Part shown: piece after piece, positions 53,926 to 64,000 of the stretch
How positions within the stretch are numbered: the stretch's first letter is position 1
Layout of the letters: the number at the start of each line of letters is the position of its first letter
Source: Cryoendolithus antarcticus
Lineage: Eukaryota; Ascomycota; Dothideomycetes; Cladosporiales; Cladosporiaceae
Length of the DNA stretch: 64,000 bases
Direction of reading: 5' to 3'
Assembly: GCA_002077065.1 (NCBI GenBank)
Contig: NAJO01000015.1
Location: 806,001-870,000, forward strand
Notes under the pieces: model-generated
Told to the model about the DNA's origin: nothing
Database searches by the model: none
What the model saw: only the letters and a program-made list of their open reading frames with translations
Program-made: the position numbers and the translations under genes

Positions 53926-54788
53926 ATGCCTTCCTTAATTTTCATGACTTCCGCCATACTCGGCGCACTCGCGCTCGGAGCTTCTGCTATACCGGCTCCC
54001 GAGATTGTCGAACGCAGCTTCAGCTTCAACATCCCAGCCTCCAAGGGCTCGGTCACCTACAAGAGCGCGCAAAAGATCTCCGGCACTTTCGATGGCGGCA
54101 TGAAAACCTATGGACGCGGTGTCTCCTGCACTGGTCAAGCCGAGGGCGGCGATGCAGACGCAGTGTTTCTTGTCCAGAACGGTGGCACACTGAAGAACGT
54201 GATTATCGGCAAAGACCAGATTGAGGGGGTGCACTGTCTTGGGTCTTGCACTATCGAGAGTAAGTAAAGAGTGAGCTCGCGTGCTGAACAGCTGACTGAT
54301 CGTGTGCAGACGTCTGGTGGACCGATGTTTGCGAGGACGCTCTGTCGTTCAAGGGTGCCGGAACTGCTGTGGTCAAGGGCGGTGGTGCTCGCGGTGCAGC
54401 CGACAAGTGAGGAATCTCTATGCTCTCGCTCCTATAAGACGTAGCTCACAATCTGTTCAGGATCATTCAAAACAACGCCGCCTCTTCCGTGACCATTGAC
54501 GGCTTCTCCGCCTCCGACTTCGGCAAGCTCTACCGATCCTGCGGCAACTGCAAAGGCAATGGTGCCAAACGCACTGTTACGATCAAGAATGTGAAGGCTT
54601 CTGGTGGCAAGGTTCTCGTAGGCATCAACAGCAACTACGGCGACACTGCGACGATCAGTAACACTTGCGCCACCAGCGTCAAGAGCATCTGCGACGAGTA
54701 CCAGGGTAATAGCAATGAGGATGAGCCGAAGAAGCTGGGCTCTGGACCGAGCAATGCTTGCAAGTATTCGAGTGTGCCGTCTTGCTAG
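53926..54788 (+). CDS. Secreted pectate lyase, PL3 family
   Basis: Three exons: 53926-54259, 54310-54406, 54461-54788 (introns 50 and 54 bp), product 252 aa. The start is the ATG at 53926; a second ATG lies at 53944. A signal peptide (about 1-21, [19 protein letters not shown]) leads into a short pro-region. The beta-helix domain shows PL3 landmarks: [39 protein letters not shown], then [16 protein letters not shown] across the first intron, the [15 protein letters not shown] strand across the second, and [15 protein letters not shown]. The Asp-Val-Cys-Glu-Asp site belongs to the calcium/active-site region. The enzyme cleaves polygalacturonate by beta-elimination. The length is typical of PL3. 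Confidence 0.93.
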
Positions 54789-55319
54789 ACAGATACGAAT
54801 TTTGAGCAGGCTGCGCTCCAAAAGCGACACTTGGTGTGCAGGACACATTGTAACAAAATCGGAGGATGGGATATATGCCTGTGTTACCGCGACTTGGCAG
54901 TTCGCAACTTTTGTACCGGGTCTCATATGACTGATACTGTGGGTTGCTATCTTGTGCCACATTCGATTGTCATCGGAATCATATGGTGTGCTGAAGCCTG
55001 TCAGAGCAGGACGGTATCGCGCTAGGGGCTGAACTGCATGAAGGTGTGGTGATTGGTTACTGGCTTCGCCTCTCGTTTGCCTTGCATCTCGAATCTCGAG
55101 CGCAGGTTAGCACGTAAGCATAGAGGACGACCATTTGAGGGCGACCCATCATCTCTCCAATATGTGCTGCCCAGTGAAGCGTAACCTATGTGTGACCTGA
55201 CGGCGGACGCAAGCTGCGTGTCATGCCAAACATCGACGTTGGGTCTATAACGGCAGCTGGGCACGCACGACTCCATGTCGGAGATGTGCACAATAATGTG
55301 ACTAACAGTACGCATACCC
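54789..55319. other. Intergenic region
   Basis: About 530 bp between the pectate lyase and ankyrin genes. Nothing recognised. Confidence 0.4.
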
Positions 55320-56111
55320 ATGAGCTGCGCCGTAAGATCTAGTCCGTAGTCAGCTGATAAACTCACAGAGAACTAGCAGTATACTTTGCGGAATCGAGGA
55401 TCAGATGCTACACTCCGTGAAGATCAGCGGAATGACACACTGATCAGAGCTGCCGCCGAGGGACAAACACCGCGGGTGCAATATCTCATCCGACTAGGCG
55501 CCGATCTGGATCACGCTGATGCGCATGGCTTGACGGCTCTTCATCATGCTGTCTACTGTGGCTTCGACGACACCATTGAGCTACTCATCAACCAGGGCGC
55601 AGATGTCAACGCGCAAAGTTCTCGATGTGGCACACCGCTTCATCTGGCTGTGCTGAACGGCCGTATGAGCACCCTGGGAATCCTCCGCAATGCTAGAGCG
55701 GACCTGAGCGCTAAATGTAGGCTCTTTGGCACACCACTACATCTCGCATGTTTCACTGGCGACTTGGAAATAGTACGCGTCCTGCTTTCGCGTGATGCGA
55801 AGGCGCAGCTCGCACATCTGGCCGAACTCAGTCTTGTCGCCGAGGCACTCGAGTACAGTCTCGAAGAACTGAATGCTCTCGAAGTGCCCATCAGCGTTGC
55901 ATGCTTGCCACTGCACGTTGCTGCGGGGCAGGGTCATCTGGCGCTCGTCCAGGCACTGGTAGAGTCTGGCGCCGACGTCAATGCAGTCGATCAGTCTGGA
56001 TGTTCCGCTGCCGTGTATGCACTCAGAGATCAGCATTTCGATCTTCGGACATGCTTGCTGGTGGGGGTGCTGCACTGCCAGACTAAGGGTGCAGAGAGCG
56101 TCGATACATGA
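55320..56111 (+). CDS. Ankyrin-repeat protein
   Basis: The main frame is open from 55380 to 56111 and contains four to five ankyrin repeats: NDTLIRAAAEGQTPRVQYLI, GLTALHHAVYCGFDDTIELL, GTPLHLAVLNGRMSTLGIL, GTPLHLACFTGDLEIVRVLL and CLPLHVAAGQGHLALVQALV, ending GADVNAVDQSG. This frame has no early ATG. An ATG at 55320 joined by a 48-bp intron (GTAAGA at 55332, acceptor TAGCAG ending 55379) would give MSCA|YTLRNRGSD in frame, product 247 aa; this start is a proposal. It has no other domain, so it is a protein-binding scaffold of unknown partner. It could also be a fragment of a longer gene. Confidence 0.65.
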
Positions 56112-56528
56112 TACGTACGCAGAAGAAGCATGCAAAGATGGAAGAAGGGATCGATGGGTATGAAGAACAGGCGCGCAGATGGAAAGAAGAGGAAGATGAT
56201 TATGAAAGGCAACTCCGCAGATGGCACGGACGGGCGAGCGAGGGAAAGGACAGCGGAGTCGCAAGGACGGAAGACCAGACGTCATCTCGGCCACACTCTA
56301 CAGGCAGAACTGGGCCCGGACTCTTCAAGGCGGCGTTCGGTCTGAAGTAGGTGGAGTGGAAAGATCTGTTGGTGCGACGCAGAAGAAAGGGCCTCTCCTG
56401 TTCGATCGTATATGCCAGGACGACAAAGGTCGAACCCACCTACGTTCCATATGTCAAGGGCGAAACTCCTTGTGCCTTTGCGTATCGTCAATGCTCTTAG
56501 TATGTAGGCAGTCCTTACGTATATTCGA
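56112..56528. other. Intergenic region between convergent genes
   Basis: 417 bp. Open frames here overlap on both strands and are basic, low complexity. No gene called. Confidence 0.4.
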
Positions 56529-57524
56529 TTACCGCCCGCGTCCTCGCTGTGGTATACCGCCTCTCACTGGCTTGCCCTTGGCGAGCGGCTGTCGCGCCTC
56601 GACCATCGCCGGCTCAGCAGCCTTCTCCTTGTCTCTCAGCTCCAGCGCGCGTTCAATCGCGTCCAGTCCCGAGATAGCTGGAGTGGCCTCGACCTCAGGC
56701 TCTGCGCTTGCTTGTATCGCCGCTTCACCATCCTGCACATGCATCTCGCTCTCCTCACCTTCCTCACTCGGTGCCTCCAAAGGCTCCGCCTTAGGCGCCT
56801 CCAGCTTCGCGACCTCCCCTCTTCGCTTCGCCAACTCCCGCCTCCTCTCATCCGTCAACTTCCACTCCTCTGGAAACCCAGTGCCTCCATCCTTCCTCCT
56901 CAGCCTCGCCTTCACCAGTCCCTTCTGCCGCTTCAGCATCCTCTTGTTAGTCACGTGCCTCGTGTCTAGCGGCACGTCCTCAAATGCATCACCCTCCTCG
57001 TTCAATGCTTCCTTGACCAGTCGCCGGGTAGTGTCGACCAAGAATTTCTTGTTCATAGCCTGCGTCTCAAAGCTCTCGCAGCTCATCTTGACTACTTCCT
57101 TGACAGGGTCCCAGCGTGCACCTGCTAATTTAGCCATCTTGAGCGCTGCCTTTTCCGTCATGCCTTCCAGATCTTTCGGAGCGAACTCAAGTACGACCTT
57201 CCGACTCGCCGGGTGCACCTCGCCCATATACGTCGTATATCGCCATCGCAGCGGCTGGGCTGCAGTCGGAGGCTGAAAAGGTCGACGCAGCGAGGCGAGC
57301 AAGGGCATCTCCCATGTCGTCTTCCGGGCTAGAGCTCGGAGCTCCCGGTGCGATTGAAGGTCGGCGTGGGCCAGGGAAGGCAGGGAGGAGAGATCGAGGG
57401 CAGGGAGGGTGTCAGGGTCTGCGGGTTGAGAACTTGCATGGCGGGCTGTTGTGGTGGTGAATGAGCGTGAGATAGCTGGCATAGATGCTGCGCGGATGCA
57501 GACGCGCTTGATGGGTGTAGCCAT
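56529..57524 (-). CDS. RSM24: Mitochondrial small ribosomal subunit protein mS35 (Rsm24)
   Basis: Single exon, 331 aa; the start is the ATG at 57524, since the longer open frame begins with TTG. The N-terminus (MATPIKRVCIRAASMPAISR) is a mitochondrial presequence ending near a Ser/Ala-rich site. The conserved core (about 90-185) reads RRPFQPPTAAQPLRWRYTTY, GEVHPASRKVVLEFAPKDL, LAGARWDPVKEVVKMSCESF and ETQAMNKKFLVDTTRRLVKE, the pattern of the mS35/Rsm24 family. A basic region and an acidic Glu/Ala-rich C-terminus follow, ending Arg/Gly-rich. The protein sits in the mitochondrial 37S subunit. Confidence 0.88.
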   Translation of the reverse strand: MATPIKRVCIRAASMPAISRSFTTTTARHASSQPADPDTLPALDLSSLPSLAHADLQSHRELRALARKTTWEMPLLASLRRPFQPPTAAQPLRWRYTTYMGEVHPASRKVVLEFAPKDLEGMTEKAALKMAKLAGARWDPVKEVVKMSCESFETQAMNKKFLVDTTRRLVKEALNEEGDAFEDVPLDTRHVTNKRMLKRQKGLVKARLRRKDGGTGFPEEWKLTDERRRELAKRRGEVAKLEAPKAEPLEAPSEEGEESEMHVQDGEAAIQASAEPEVEATPAISGLDAIERALELRDKEKAAEPAMVEARQPLAKGKPVRGGIPQRGRGR

Positions 57525-57938
57525 AGTTGCCCGTGTGGCGTATCGTAGACACAACAATGTCGATAGAAGATCAAGGTCGAGTTGGATGGTCCTCGGGAAT
57601 GCCAAGAATTCGGCTGTCGACTCGTGAGATCAAGTGACCTTCATCTTTGTACGCTGCACCATTACCACTCAATTTGACTGGTCATCTGCGCAATAATCAG
57701 TGCTATTCTCTAGCTACTGTCAGCCCGTGCCAGCAATATCGACTGTCGCGTTGTAGTAGGAGTGTTTAGGCCACCACCTCACGGCGCACCTGAATGTCAA
57801 CTTCGGGCCCCCACGTTCTGGCCGGAACCAACCAAACAGTAGGTACAGTACCTGTAGTCTTACATCTCGTCGCCTTTGATATTCTGCTGTCTTCCCGCCT
57901 CGCGCTCTTCGGCCCCCCAACATACAAAGTGCGCGATC
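57525..57938. promoter_or_regulatory. Divergent promoter region of mS35 and ALG13
   Basis: 414 bp between two divergently transcribed genes. No clear TATA box, no other gene. Confidence 0.5.
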
Positions 57939-58576
57939 ATGTCTACCTCACGCCAAAAGATCGCTTTCCTTACCACTGGCGCGACAGCTACATTTCCCGC
58001 GCTTATCGAAGCCGCAGTCTCACCCAGCTTTCTTGAAGCATTGGCAGCTCAACAGTACACTGAGCTAGCTGTGCAACATGGCGCAGATGGTCAACAATTA
58101 TACGACAGGCTAGCGTCAAAGGCCGAGAGCGCAGGGAGTGGAGTGAAAGTCACGGGATTCGCGTTGGACAAGACAGGATTGGGGAGGCATATGAGACGGG
58201 CGCAGAGCTCGAACAATGCTGAGGAAGGTGTTGTGATTGCGCATGCTGGTTAGTTGCTTTCGCTAGATTTGTCCGAGGTGATCAGTGTGCTGATCGCATA
58301 AGTACAGGCTCCGGCACCATCCTCGACGCTATGCGGACAGGCGTCCCCACCATCGTCGTGCCCAACCCCAGTCTACTTGAGGACCACCAGCAGGAACTAG
58401 CTGATGAACTCGAGGCGCGGGAGTATGTCGTGAAGGGACGGGTGGAGGATCTGGCCGGTGCGTTGGCGAGGGCCGAGAAGCTGAGACAGCGAACGAGAGA
58501 GTGGCCGCCAGTGAACAGCGGGACGCACAAGGGCTTGAAGGGTATTCTGGACGAGGAGATGGGGTACTTGGACTAG
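57939..58576 (+). CDS. ALG13: UDP-GlcNAc transferase subunit ALG13
   Basis: Two exons: 57939-58248 and 58308-58576, intron 59 bp (GTTAGT ... GTACAG), product 192 aa (yeast Alg13 is 202 aa). The start is the ATG at 57939. The N-terminal strand AFLTTGATATFPALIEA is the glycosyltransferase-28 C-terminal domain start. The C-terminal half reads EEGVVIAHAG|SGTILDAMRTGVPTIVVPNP, the UDP-sugar binding segment, then LLEDHQQELADELE. Alg13 is the soluble catalytic half that binds membrane protein Alg14 on the ER surface and adds the second GlcNAc to dolichol-PP-GlcNAc. No ALG14 lies in the window. Confidence 0.93.
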
Positions 58577-59194
58577 TTATCTTGTTGTTTAAGAGAAAGT
58601 CAATTGTCTAGGGTTGAATGATGGCAATGATCCGCGCCTTTGTTAAAGCAGCCACTTTAGCTTTGACTCAGCTACTCGACCCTCAGTCAATCAGTGTTCT
58701 CATTGATGCAACGGAATGCTCGAGACTGCAAGCGGTGAGTGCAATGGGGTCGGTATCGCTCGGTGATCTATATATTTAACTCCAGCACATCAATGCCCCC
58801 ACCTACGCGAAACGCCGCCAAGCGCCACACTAGCGCGCGACCCTGAAGCTTCTCAAAGTCCTCAATAGCAATCCCAATGGCGTGCAAAGGTCGGCTTCGT
58901 TCAATGAAGCCATAGCACATTCGTTTCGCGTGTTTGTCGCCTGCGACGGCATTTGTTTCCTCCCTTCGTACACGACAAGAGGGTGGATCACATTCACTTC
59001 CAGCGACCGGCGATGTCTGGTCTCCTTTGCATTGGGATTTGAGCCTCGGCGGTGAGAGGAAGGATTCTTGACAGAGTTGGCAAGGGACGGTGGACTGAAC
59101 ATTGGACTCGTGCATAAGCATTCAGTCACTTGTTGCCCTTCTACGCGAGCGTGGGCGATTGTAAAAGTGCTGGACGGGGTCTGGAACAACGAAT
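58577..59194. other. Intergenic region
   Basis: About 620 bp upstream of the ceramide synthase gene. Nothing recognised beyond short frames. Confidence 0.4.
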
Positions 59195-60948
59195 ATGGAC
59201 CACACCGAGGGCGGCGCTCTCGAGTGCGAGGACGAAGTGGAGTATGCTCAAGCCAATGGCTCGAGTCACGACATGAATGGCACAGGCGTGGAGGCACTGT
59301 CAATATGCGCCAGCCCTGGGGACGTGGAAGTGGACGCTACACCCACACACAGTCCGATTCTACGACGAAGACCGACGTTCCCTGAAAAGGAGAGTATGGG
59401 CGAGCTGTTGCGACAAGGCGTGGTAGAGCATCAACTTGGGCTGTCGCTCAACCTGGTGTTACTGGCAGCGCTCACATGGCTCATGTTCCCCAGCTTACGA
59501 CAACGGGTGGGATCTTTCTTTGTGCTGCAGTACCCTGCTGCCGCTTTGGGCAGATACTACCAGGGACCGAGGGACTTGAATCTGGTGGCTGGATTCGTGG
59601 TCCTGTTCACAGGGTTGAGGGCGCTATGCATGGATTACTTGCTGTTGCCGCTGGCGGCCAAGGCAGGTGTGAGGCAGAAGAAGGCGAAAGTGAGGTACGG
59701 ATCGAGAAGCGTTGATAGTACAGACCTGTACTGACTATATGCAGATTCGCTGAACAAGCTTACCTCGTGCTCTACTACGTGGTCTTCTGGACCGGAGGTG
59801 TCGTGCTTTTCGCGTGCGATACTCCATCGTTGCGATCATCAACGATCGCAGGCCAATTCGAGGAATTGCTGGTCTCGGTATGGGCTGAATTTCCGGCTCT
59901 TACTCTAAGTCCCGCGATGAAGTTGTACTACCTTTGTCAGATGGCGTTCTGGATCCAGCAGATCTTCGTGATCAACATCGAGGAACGACGAAAGGATCAC
60001 TGGCAGATGTTTACACATCACATCGTCACGTTGGCTTTGCTGTTCACTTCGTACGGCCACAGGCAAATCAGACCTGGAGTTGCGATCTTGGCGCTCATGG
60101 ACTCAGTGGACCTGATATTCTCGGTAGGCAGGACCTGTATCACGACTTACGATGACATCTGCTGACAACGTGTGACTTAGACCGCAAAGATCCTCCGCTA
60201 CCTTGGTCGCCAAACAGCGTGCGATATCGCCTTCGGCCTCTTCGTTCTGACGTGGTTCTTTGCCCGCCACGTGTGCTACTGTACTCTCCTCTGGTCACTT
60301 TACACGCACGCCTCGAACACCGTAATGCTCGACGGCACATACTCCACTGCGACCGGCAAGCTTATTTCGCCCGACGGCGGCAATCGTGTTCTCGACAACC
60401 TTCTGCAAGTCTTCTTGGATCCGGAGGCGGAGACGATCGCTTGGAACAGCGCGACGCAATGGGTTTACCTTAGTCTACTGGGCGGTTTGCAGATGATCAC
60501 TATTGGCTGGTTCGTGATGATCTGCCGCGTGGTCGCGAAAGTGCTTCAAGGCCACCCGGCAGATGACACGCGCTCTGACGACGAAGACGAAGAGGATATC
60601 GAAGACGAAGACATACCGGCTACGACGCCTTACAAGTTCGCCAAGAACGACATGCATCAATCCACTGCTGGGGCGGACAGTGAGAAGCGGTTCATCGAAG
60701 TCACTGCTTCGAGCGAGGAGATGCGCTATCAGTCGCGAGAAGCAAGCATTGGTGGTAGCGGGAAGAAGAAGAGGAAGGGCGGCGCGGGAGGTATCTCGTC
60801 AAGTCTGAATCTGGGCGAGAGGAAAGATATCCTCAATCGCATTGGCTGTTTGAGCGACGAGCAGCTAGCGAGAGAGAGGGAGCTCCGCGAAGTCAAAGGT
60901 AGCGATGGAGGTAGTCCGAAACCAGGTGATGTGGGGAGGCGAAAGTGA
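59195..60948 (+). CDS. LAG1: Ceramide synthase (LAG1/LAC1, TLC domain)
   Basis: Three exons: 59195-59694, 59745-60123, 60181-60948 (introns 50 and 57 bp), product 548 aa. A disordered N-terminus precedes membrane helices (LNLVLLAALTWLMFPSL, LNLVAGFVVLFTGLRALCMD). The TLC domain contains the Lag1 motif: FWIQQIFVINIEERRKDHWQ, then MFTHHIVTLALLFTSYGH with the two active-site His, and the DSVDLIFS|TAKILRYL segment across the second intron. The long C-terminal tail is acidic, then basic, and probably cytosolic and regulated by phosphorylation, as in yeast. The enzyme joins a fatty acyl-CoA to a sphingoid base in the ER membrane. Confidence 0.95.
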
Positions 60949-61802
60949 GCAGGGGAAGGCATCGTCAAGTGACATGGACGGGCGTGGGTATAGATGATAG
61001 AACCAGGTTCGCTCAGTGGCATATGCTATGCCGCACATTACAAAAGCTATGATACCCTACGTAAGCTCCATGCCATCAATTTCATACACCCTCGTTCACC
61101 CTCATATGCTATCATTCTACAATCTTGTTGCCCTGGCTGGCAGCTCATTCATTGCATCATACCGAGGCTTCGGAAAAGTGTCTCTGGTACCTCTCGCCTC
61201 TTCCTCCCGCGCGCCATTACCTCCCGTGGCGTGGGGATTTGAGGGACCGAAATCCGCAGTGCCGCTAACGCGGCGGCCTCGACGATAGAGTATCGACATC
61301 CGTTAGCGTACCAGTGTCGCGGAGTGCTCTGGCTGGCCGTGGCAACGGCGCCAGGCGCTGCATGGTTTGTCCGATTGGGAAGGGTTGGAGTGATGTCCTG
61401 TCGGAGCTGTTTGACTCATGGGATCCCTTCCGGCTACTGCGGTCCAACGAGCGAGCTTATATGTGCTCTACCGCTGCTCTCGGGGATGTGAGAGACCATA
61501 GAGGCGGCTGAGTGCGTGGCTCTGATCAGTGATTCGCTCAGCCGACCACGAGCAGGCTACCAGCGTCCAGCATCCTGCGTTGACAAGTCGCTGCCAGATC
61601 GAGCAATTGGCCCTCTCTTTGTCGTTCTGGGCTAGACGATAGGAATGGGCAGGTCGCCATCGCTGCGTTCCGACATCCACGCTTTACTGGAGAAGAATCT
61701 CGTCCTCTGGACACGTTATCCGTCGGTACCGATGCGATTGTCCTCTCTGTTCGTCTTGAGATATCCTTCGCAGAATCGAGTCCTGTTCTCTCGAACAGCA
61801 TC
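60949..61802. other. Intergenic region between convergent genes
   Basis: About 850 bp between ceramide synthase and the AhpC/TSA-like gene. Nothing recognised. Confidence 0.4.
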
Positions 61803-62936
61803 TCACTCATCGAGCTCTAGGATCTTCCTAATGACCTTCACCTCAGCGTGATTTCGATAGTTTCTCATGCGGTGGCACCACACCACCTCGCCCTCCTCGA
61901 ACAAGAACTCGCCTCCGATCTGCAGCGGATTTCCACCCTTGATGATATCCCTCCTCCTGAGCGATAGCGGACTCTCCACCGCACCGCCTCGTGTCGTCCT
62001 CATACTATCCTCTTCCTCCTTCTCGATCCTCGCAGCCTCCGCCTCTGCCTCTTGCAGCTCCTGCATCTCCACCTTCCGCTGTGCATTGCTCATCTGTCTC
62101 GCCTTCAAGCCTTTGCGGATTGTGGCCACCTGCCCAGCCGCCCAAGCCGCCGGCGAAATGTCCTTCATGTACTCCGGTCGCTCGCTTCCAATGTTGAGCG
62201 AAAGCACCATGCCGAGTCTTTTGAACAGCTGCCTGCTCGGTTCTGCGAAGATCGGGAACGGGCAGCCTGTCACAGCCTTATAGAAGGGGATCAGATTCGG
62301 GCTTCCACACCCAATGACTATGATGCTCGTCGGCACCGGGATACTAAAGTAGTCGCTCATCGTGATACTGTCCGCCAGCGCTTTGAGGTATGCCTGGCAG
62401 GCACCGCAGTAGAAGTGCCGCACAAAGACTAATAGTTGTCGTTGGTGCGTAGCCGTAGCCGGGTGGTAGAGCTGCCCGAACGGCATTGCAGTGCCGTCAG
62501 AGGCATATATGGGGATGTTGTACGCTGCTGCCAGTGTTGCGCGGTCGGGACAAAGATCTGTGTTGGTCTCTGAGAGATCCTGGTCGGAGCGGAAGCGGGA
62601 AAACCACTCGTCTGTGTCGACCACGTTCATCGTGCTCGGAGCTGCTGAGTGGTTGCCGCGGGTGATATTCGCACTGTGGTCCTTGTGTGGGAATTGTGCC
62701 ATGGCCTCGATTGGTGAGTTGCTCACGCTCGTCTGCGCTGTGGAAGTCGTGGGCCGCTCGGAAAAAACTGAATCCGCAGTCGAAGCTCCCGAGGGACTAT
62801 TGACGTGCGTGGTGCGCGAGAACATCTTCCGGTTTGGCATAGTGGTAGGCGATGTGGGTGCAGTGTGTGACGGAGGCGTGTACGGTCGTTCAAACCGCGA
62901 GGCCCCCAGGGGGCTGACCTCACGCTTTTGTGCCAT
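61803..62936 (-). CDS. AhpC/TSA-like thioredoxin-fold protein
   Basis: Single exon, 377 aa. The first 100 residues are Ser/Thr/Pro-rich and disordered. The core (about 125-260) is an AhpC/TSA antioxidant-type thioredoxin fold as in PRXL2/FAM213-like proteins: ATLAAAYNIPIYASDGTAMP, LLVFVRHFYCGACQAYLKAL with Cys177 and Cys180 in a CxxC site, then PTSIIVIGCGSPNLIPFYK, GCPFPIFAEPSRQLFKRLGM. A charged coiled region (about 285-320, EAEAEAARIEKEEEDSM) and a C-terminal strand-rich part (GGEFLFEEGEVVWCHRMRNY) follow, which resembles the end of the same family. Redox activity is likely; the partner is unknown. Confidence 0.88.
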   Translation of the reverse strand: MAQKREVSPLGASRFERPYTPPSHTAPTSPTTMPNRKMFSRTTHVNSPSGASTADSVFSERPTTSTAQTSVSNSPIEAMAQFPHKDHSANITRGNHSAAPSTMNVVDTDEWFSRFRSDQDLSETNTDLCPDRATLAAAYNIPIYASDGTAMPFGQLYHPATATHQRQLLVFVRHFYCGACQAYLKALADSITMSDYFSIPVPTSIIVIGCGSPNLIPFYKAVTGCPFPIFAEPSRQLFKRLGMVLSLNIGSERPEYMKDISPAAWAAGQVATIRKGLKARQMSNAQRKVEMQELQEAEAEAARIEKEEEDSMRTTRGGAVESPLSLRRRDIIKGGNPLQIGGEFLFEEGEVVWCHRMRNYRNHAEVKVIRKILELDE

Positions 62937-64000
62937 GCTGGCTGTCTCAGCCGGACCGGGAATGCTTGGTGATCCTTTGTGTGGGTCGATAGCTGCGAGG
63001 ATGTGGAGTTTCAGGTGTCAACGGCTGAGGCGCTGAAGGACCTCCTAAGAAAATACGAAAGGAAAGGACCGTTGAGACAACTGTGCGCGACGACAGTAAG
63101 GAAGATGGAGATATTAGTGGAGAGATATGCAGGAAGGGCAAACGAAGATGGATGTCCTGCCGTAGAACCACACCTGGTCACCTTTGTGACCCTTCTTCCG
63201 TCACTTGTGCGGGCCATGGGTGCCCAGAGCGGCTGGTGGCGTATTGTCGATCATGCACTCAAATCGCATATGGCGTGGGCTGACAATACTGCAATGTTTT
63301 TCGTTCCTTGGCTACGGCGTACTGCGATCGAGAGCGCTATTGGGCCGTTCGACCGCAAATGCTCAACACATGGTGCGAACAGGCGACGGACAGTGCGTGC
63401 GTGCTTCTCCGAGATGATGCGGATGAGAGTGGATCGCAAGAATGATAATAATTGGCGATTGAAACAGCAAGCCGGGAACAGCACACCCGCAAACCCGCTG
63501 CGGGCGTGAACCGGCTAGAAGCCTTGGAAGTACCCAGGTGCCGATCGCTAAAGTATTGTACACGCCAGCCACGCAAGACGGCTGCATTCATTTCCATCTT
63601 GGGCATATTGCTCTCGGCACCCCATCTGCTGAACGAGCTGTCATGCAGCTAGGAGTGCTTGTGCAAGATACTGGGAAACGAGCTGAAGATGGAACATGCA
63701 GGTTGCCGTCGTCGTGTGAGACGGCCAGTGAGATGAGGCTGAGATCGGAGTGCCGTGAGTATGATTGACGTACAGTCCTACACAGTATCTACGTGAGCTT
63801 CCCAGCCGTACATGCAGCCAATTGCGGAAACCAGACGAACGCCGCTGCTAACCTTCCCTTCCATCCCCATCATCTGCGCACAATCTCATGCCTGTTTCAT
63901 GATCCAACACATCAACGCAATAAACACCCCGGCTCTTAGTTCACCAACGGCCTCCGGCCATTCCCTCCTCAGCAGCCTTTCCACTGACCCACCTCCGCCT
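62937..64000. other. Right-hand gene-poor end
   Basis: About 1.06 kb holding the promoter of the AhpC/TSA-like gene. The longest frame (62979-63509, plus) has only a GTG start; its first ATG would leave about 135 residues with no recognisable domain. It is not called. The last 150 bases look like pyrimidine-rich leader or promoter, possibly of a gene to the right. Confidence 0.4.

Noticed and set aside
62979..63509. Plus-strand frame of 176 codons at the right end
   Set aside because: Starts with GTG; first ATG is well inside; overlapping frames in other phases and no recognisable domain.
1..64000. Transposons, CRISPR arrays, bacterial operons, viral insertions
   Set aside because: No transposase, reverse transcriptase, long terminal repeats, spacer arrays or capsid-like genes were recognised; the window is ordinary euchromatic fungal DNA.

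Overview
The window is nuclear chromosomal DNA of a filamentous ascomycete. The genes are dense and eukaryotic, mostly single exons or with 1-5 short GT-AG introns (39-265 bp, with CTAAC/CTGAC-type branch sites), and GC is moderate. The gene content is typical of Pezizomycotina: a GAF hybrid histidine kinase, Dal5-type MFS, AA9-CBM1, PL3, GH43, SNF1, MED1 and POP1. The small KACxxCx6C transcription-factor type looks most like Dothideomycetes (Capnodiales/Mycosphaerellales). That class assignment is an inference from protein style; no marker gene was compared.

Left part (1-12.6 kb): a signal peptide peptidase running off the left edge, a charged glycine-zipper protein whose frame is cut by a TAG, an intron-containing tRNA-Phe, an Mpv17/PMP22-type membrane protein, the RNase P/MRP subunit POP1 and, diverging from it, a Skt5/Chs4-type chitin synthase regulator whose CAAX box lies behind a last intron.

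Middle-left (13.4-31.8 kb): a secreted AA9 lytic polysaccharide monooxygenase with CBM1 converges on a 2-oxoglutarate/Fe(II) oxygenase. Then come an MFS transporter, a large hybrid histidine kinase, two short-chain dehydrogenases (the second with a mitochondrial-type leader), glutamine synthetase (its ATG alone on the first coding exon) and a secreted GH43 enzyme.

Middle-right (32.6-52.7 kb): a small orphan protein, a transcription-factor-like protein with half a zinc cluster, a pentapeptide minisatellite and a hydrophobic tail, the SNF1/AMPK catalytic subunit, a HerA-like ATPase, a conserved protein of unknown role, a methionine-permease-like gene with an apparent one-base frameshift, Mediator MED1, a small Cys-rich protein and a third short-chain dehydrogenase.

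Right part (53.9-64 kb): PL3 pectate lyase, an ankyrin protein, mitochondrial ribosomal protein mS35, ALG13 (N-glycan synthesis), ceramide synthase and an AhpC/TSA-like thioredoxin-fold protein. The last ~1 kb shows no convincing gene.

The genes do not form one operon-like system. Scattered plant-cell-wall enzymes (AA9, GH43, PL3) lie in the same window as SNF1, the kinase that derepresses such genes in fungi. The most unusual items are the fungal HerA-like ATPase, the possibly membrane-tethered half-zinc-cluster protein, the Skt5 intron that decides prenylation, and two coding frames that look broken (46.8 kb and 2.1 kb). Start codons were re-read from the sequence: only ATG starts are used, so several proteins are shorter at the N-terminus than the longest open frame.
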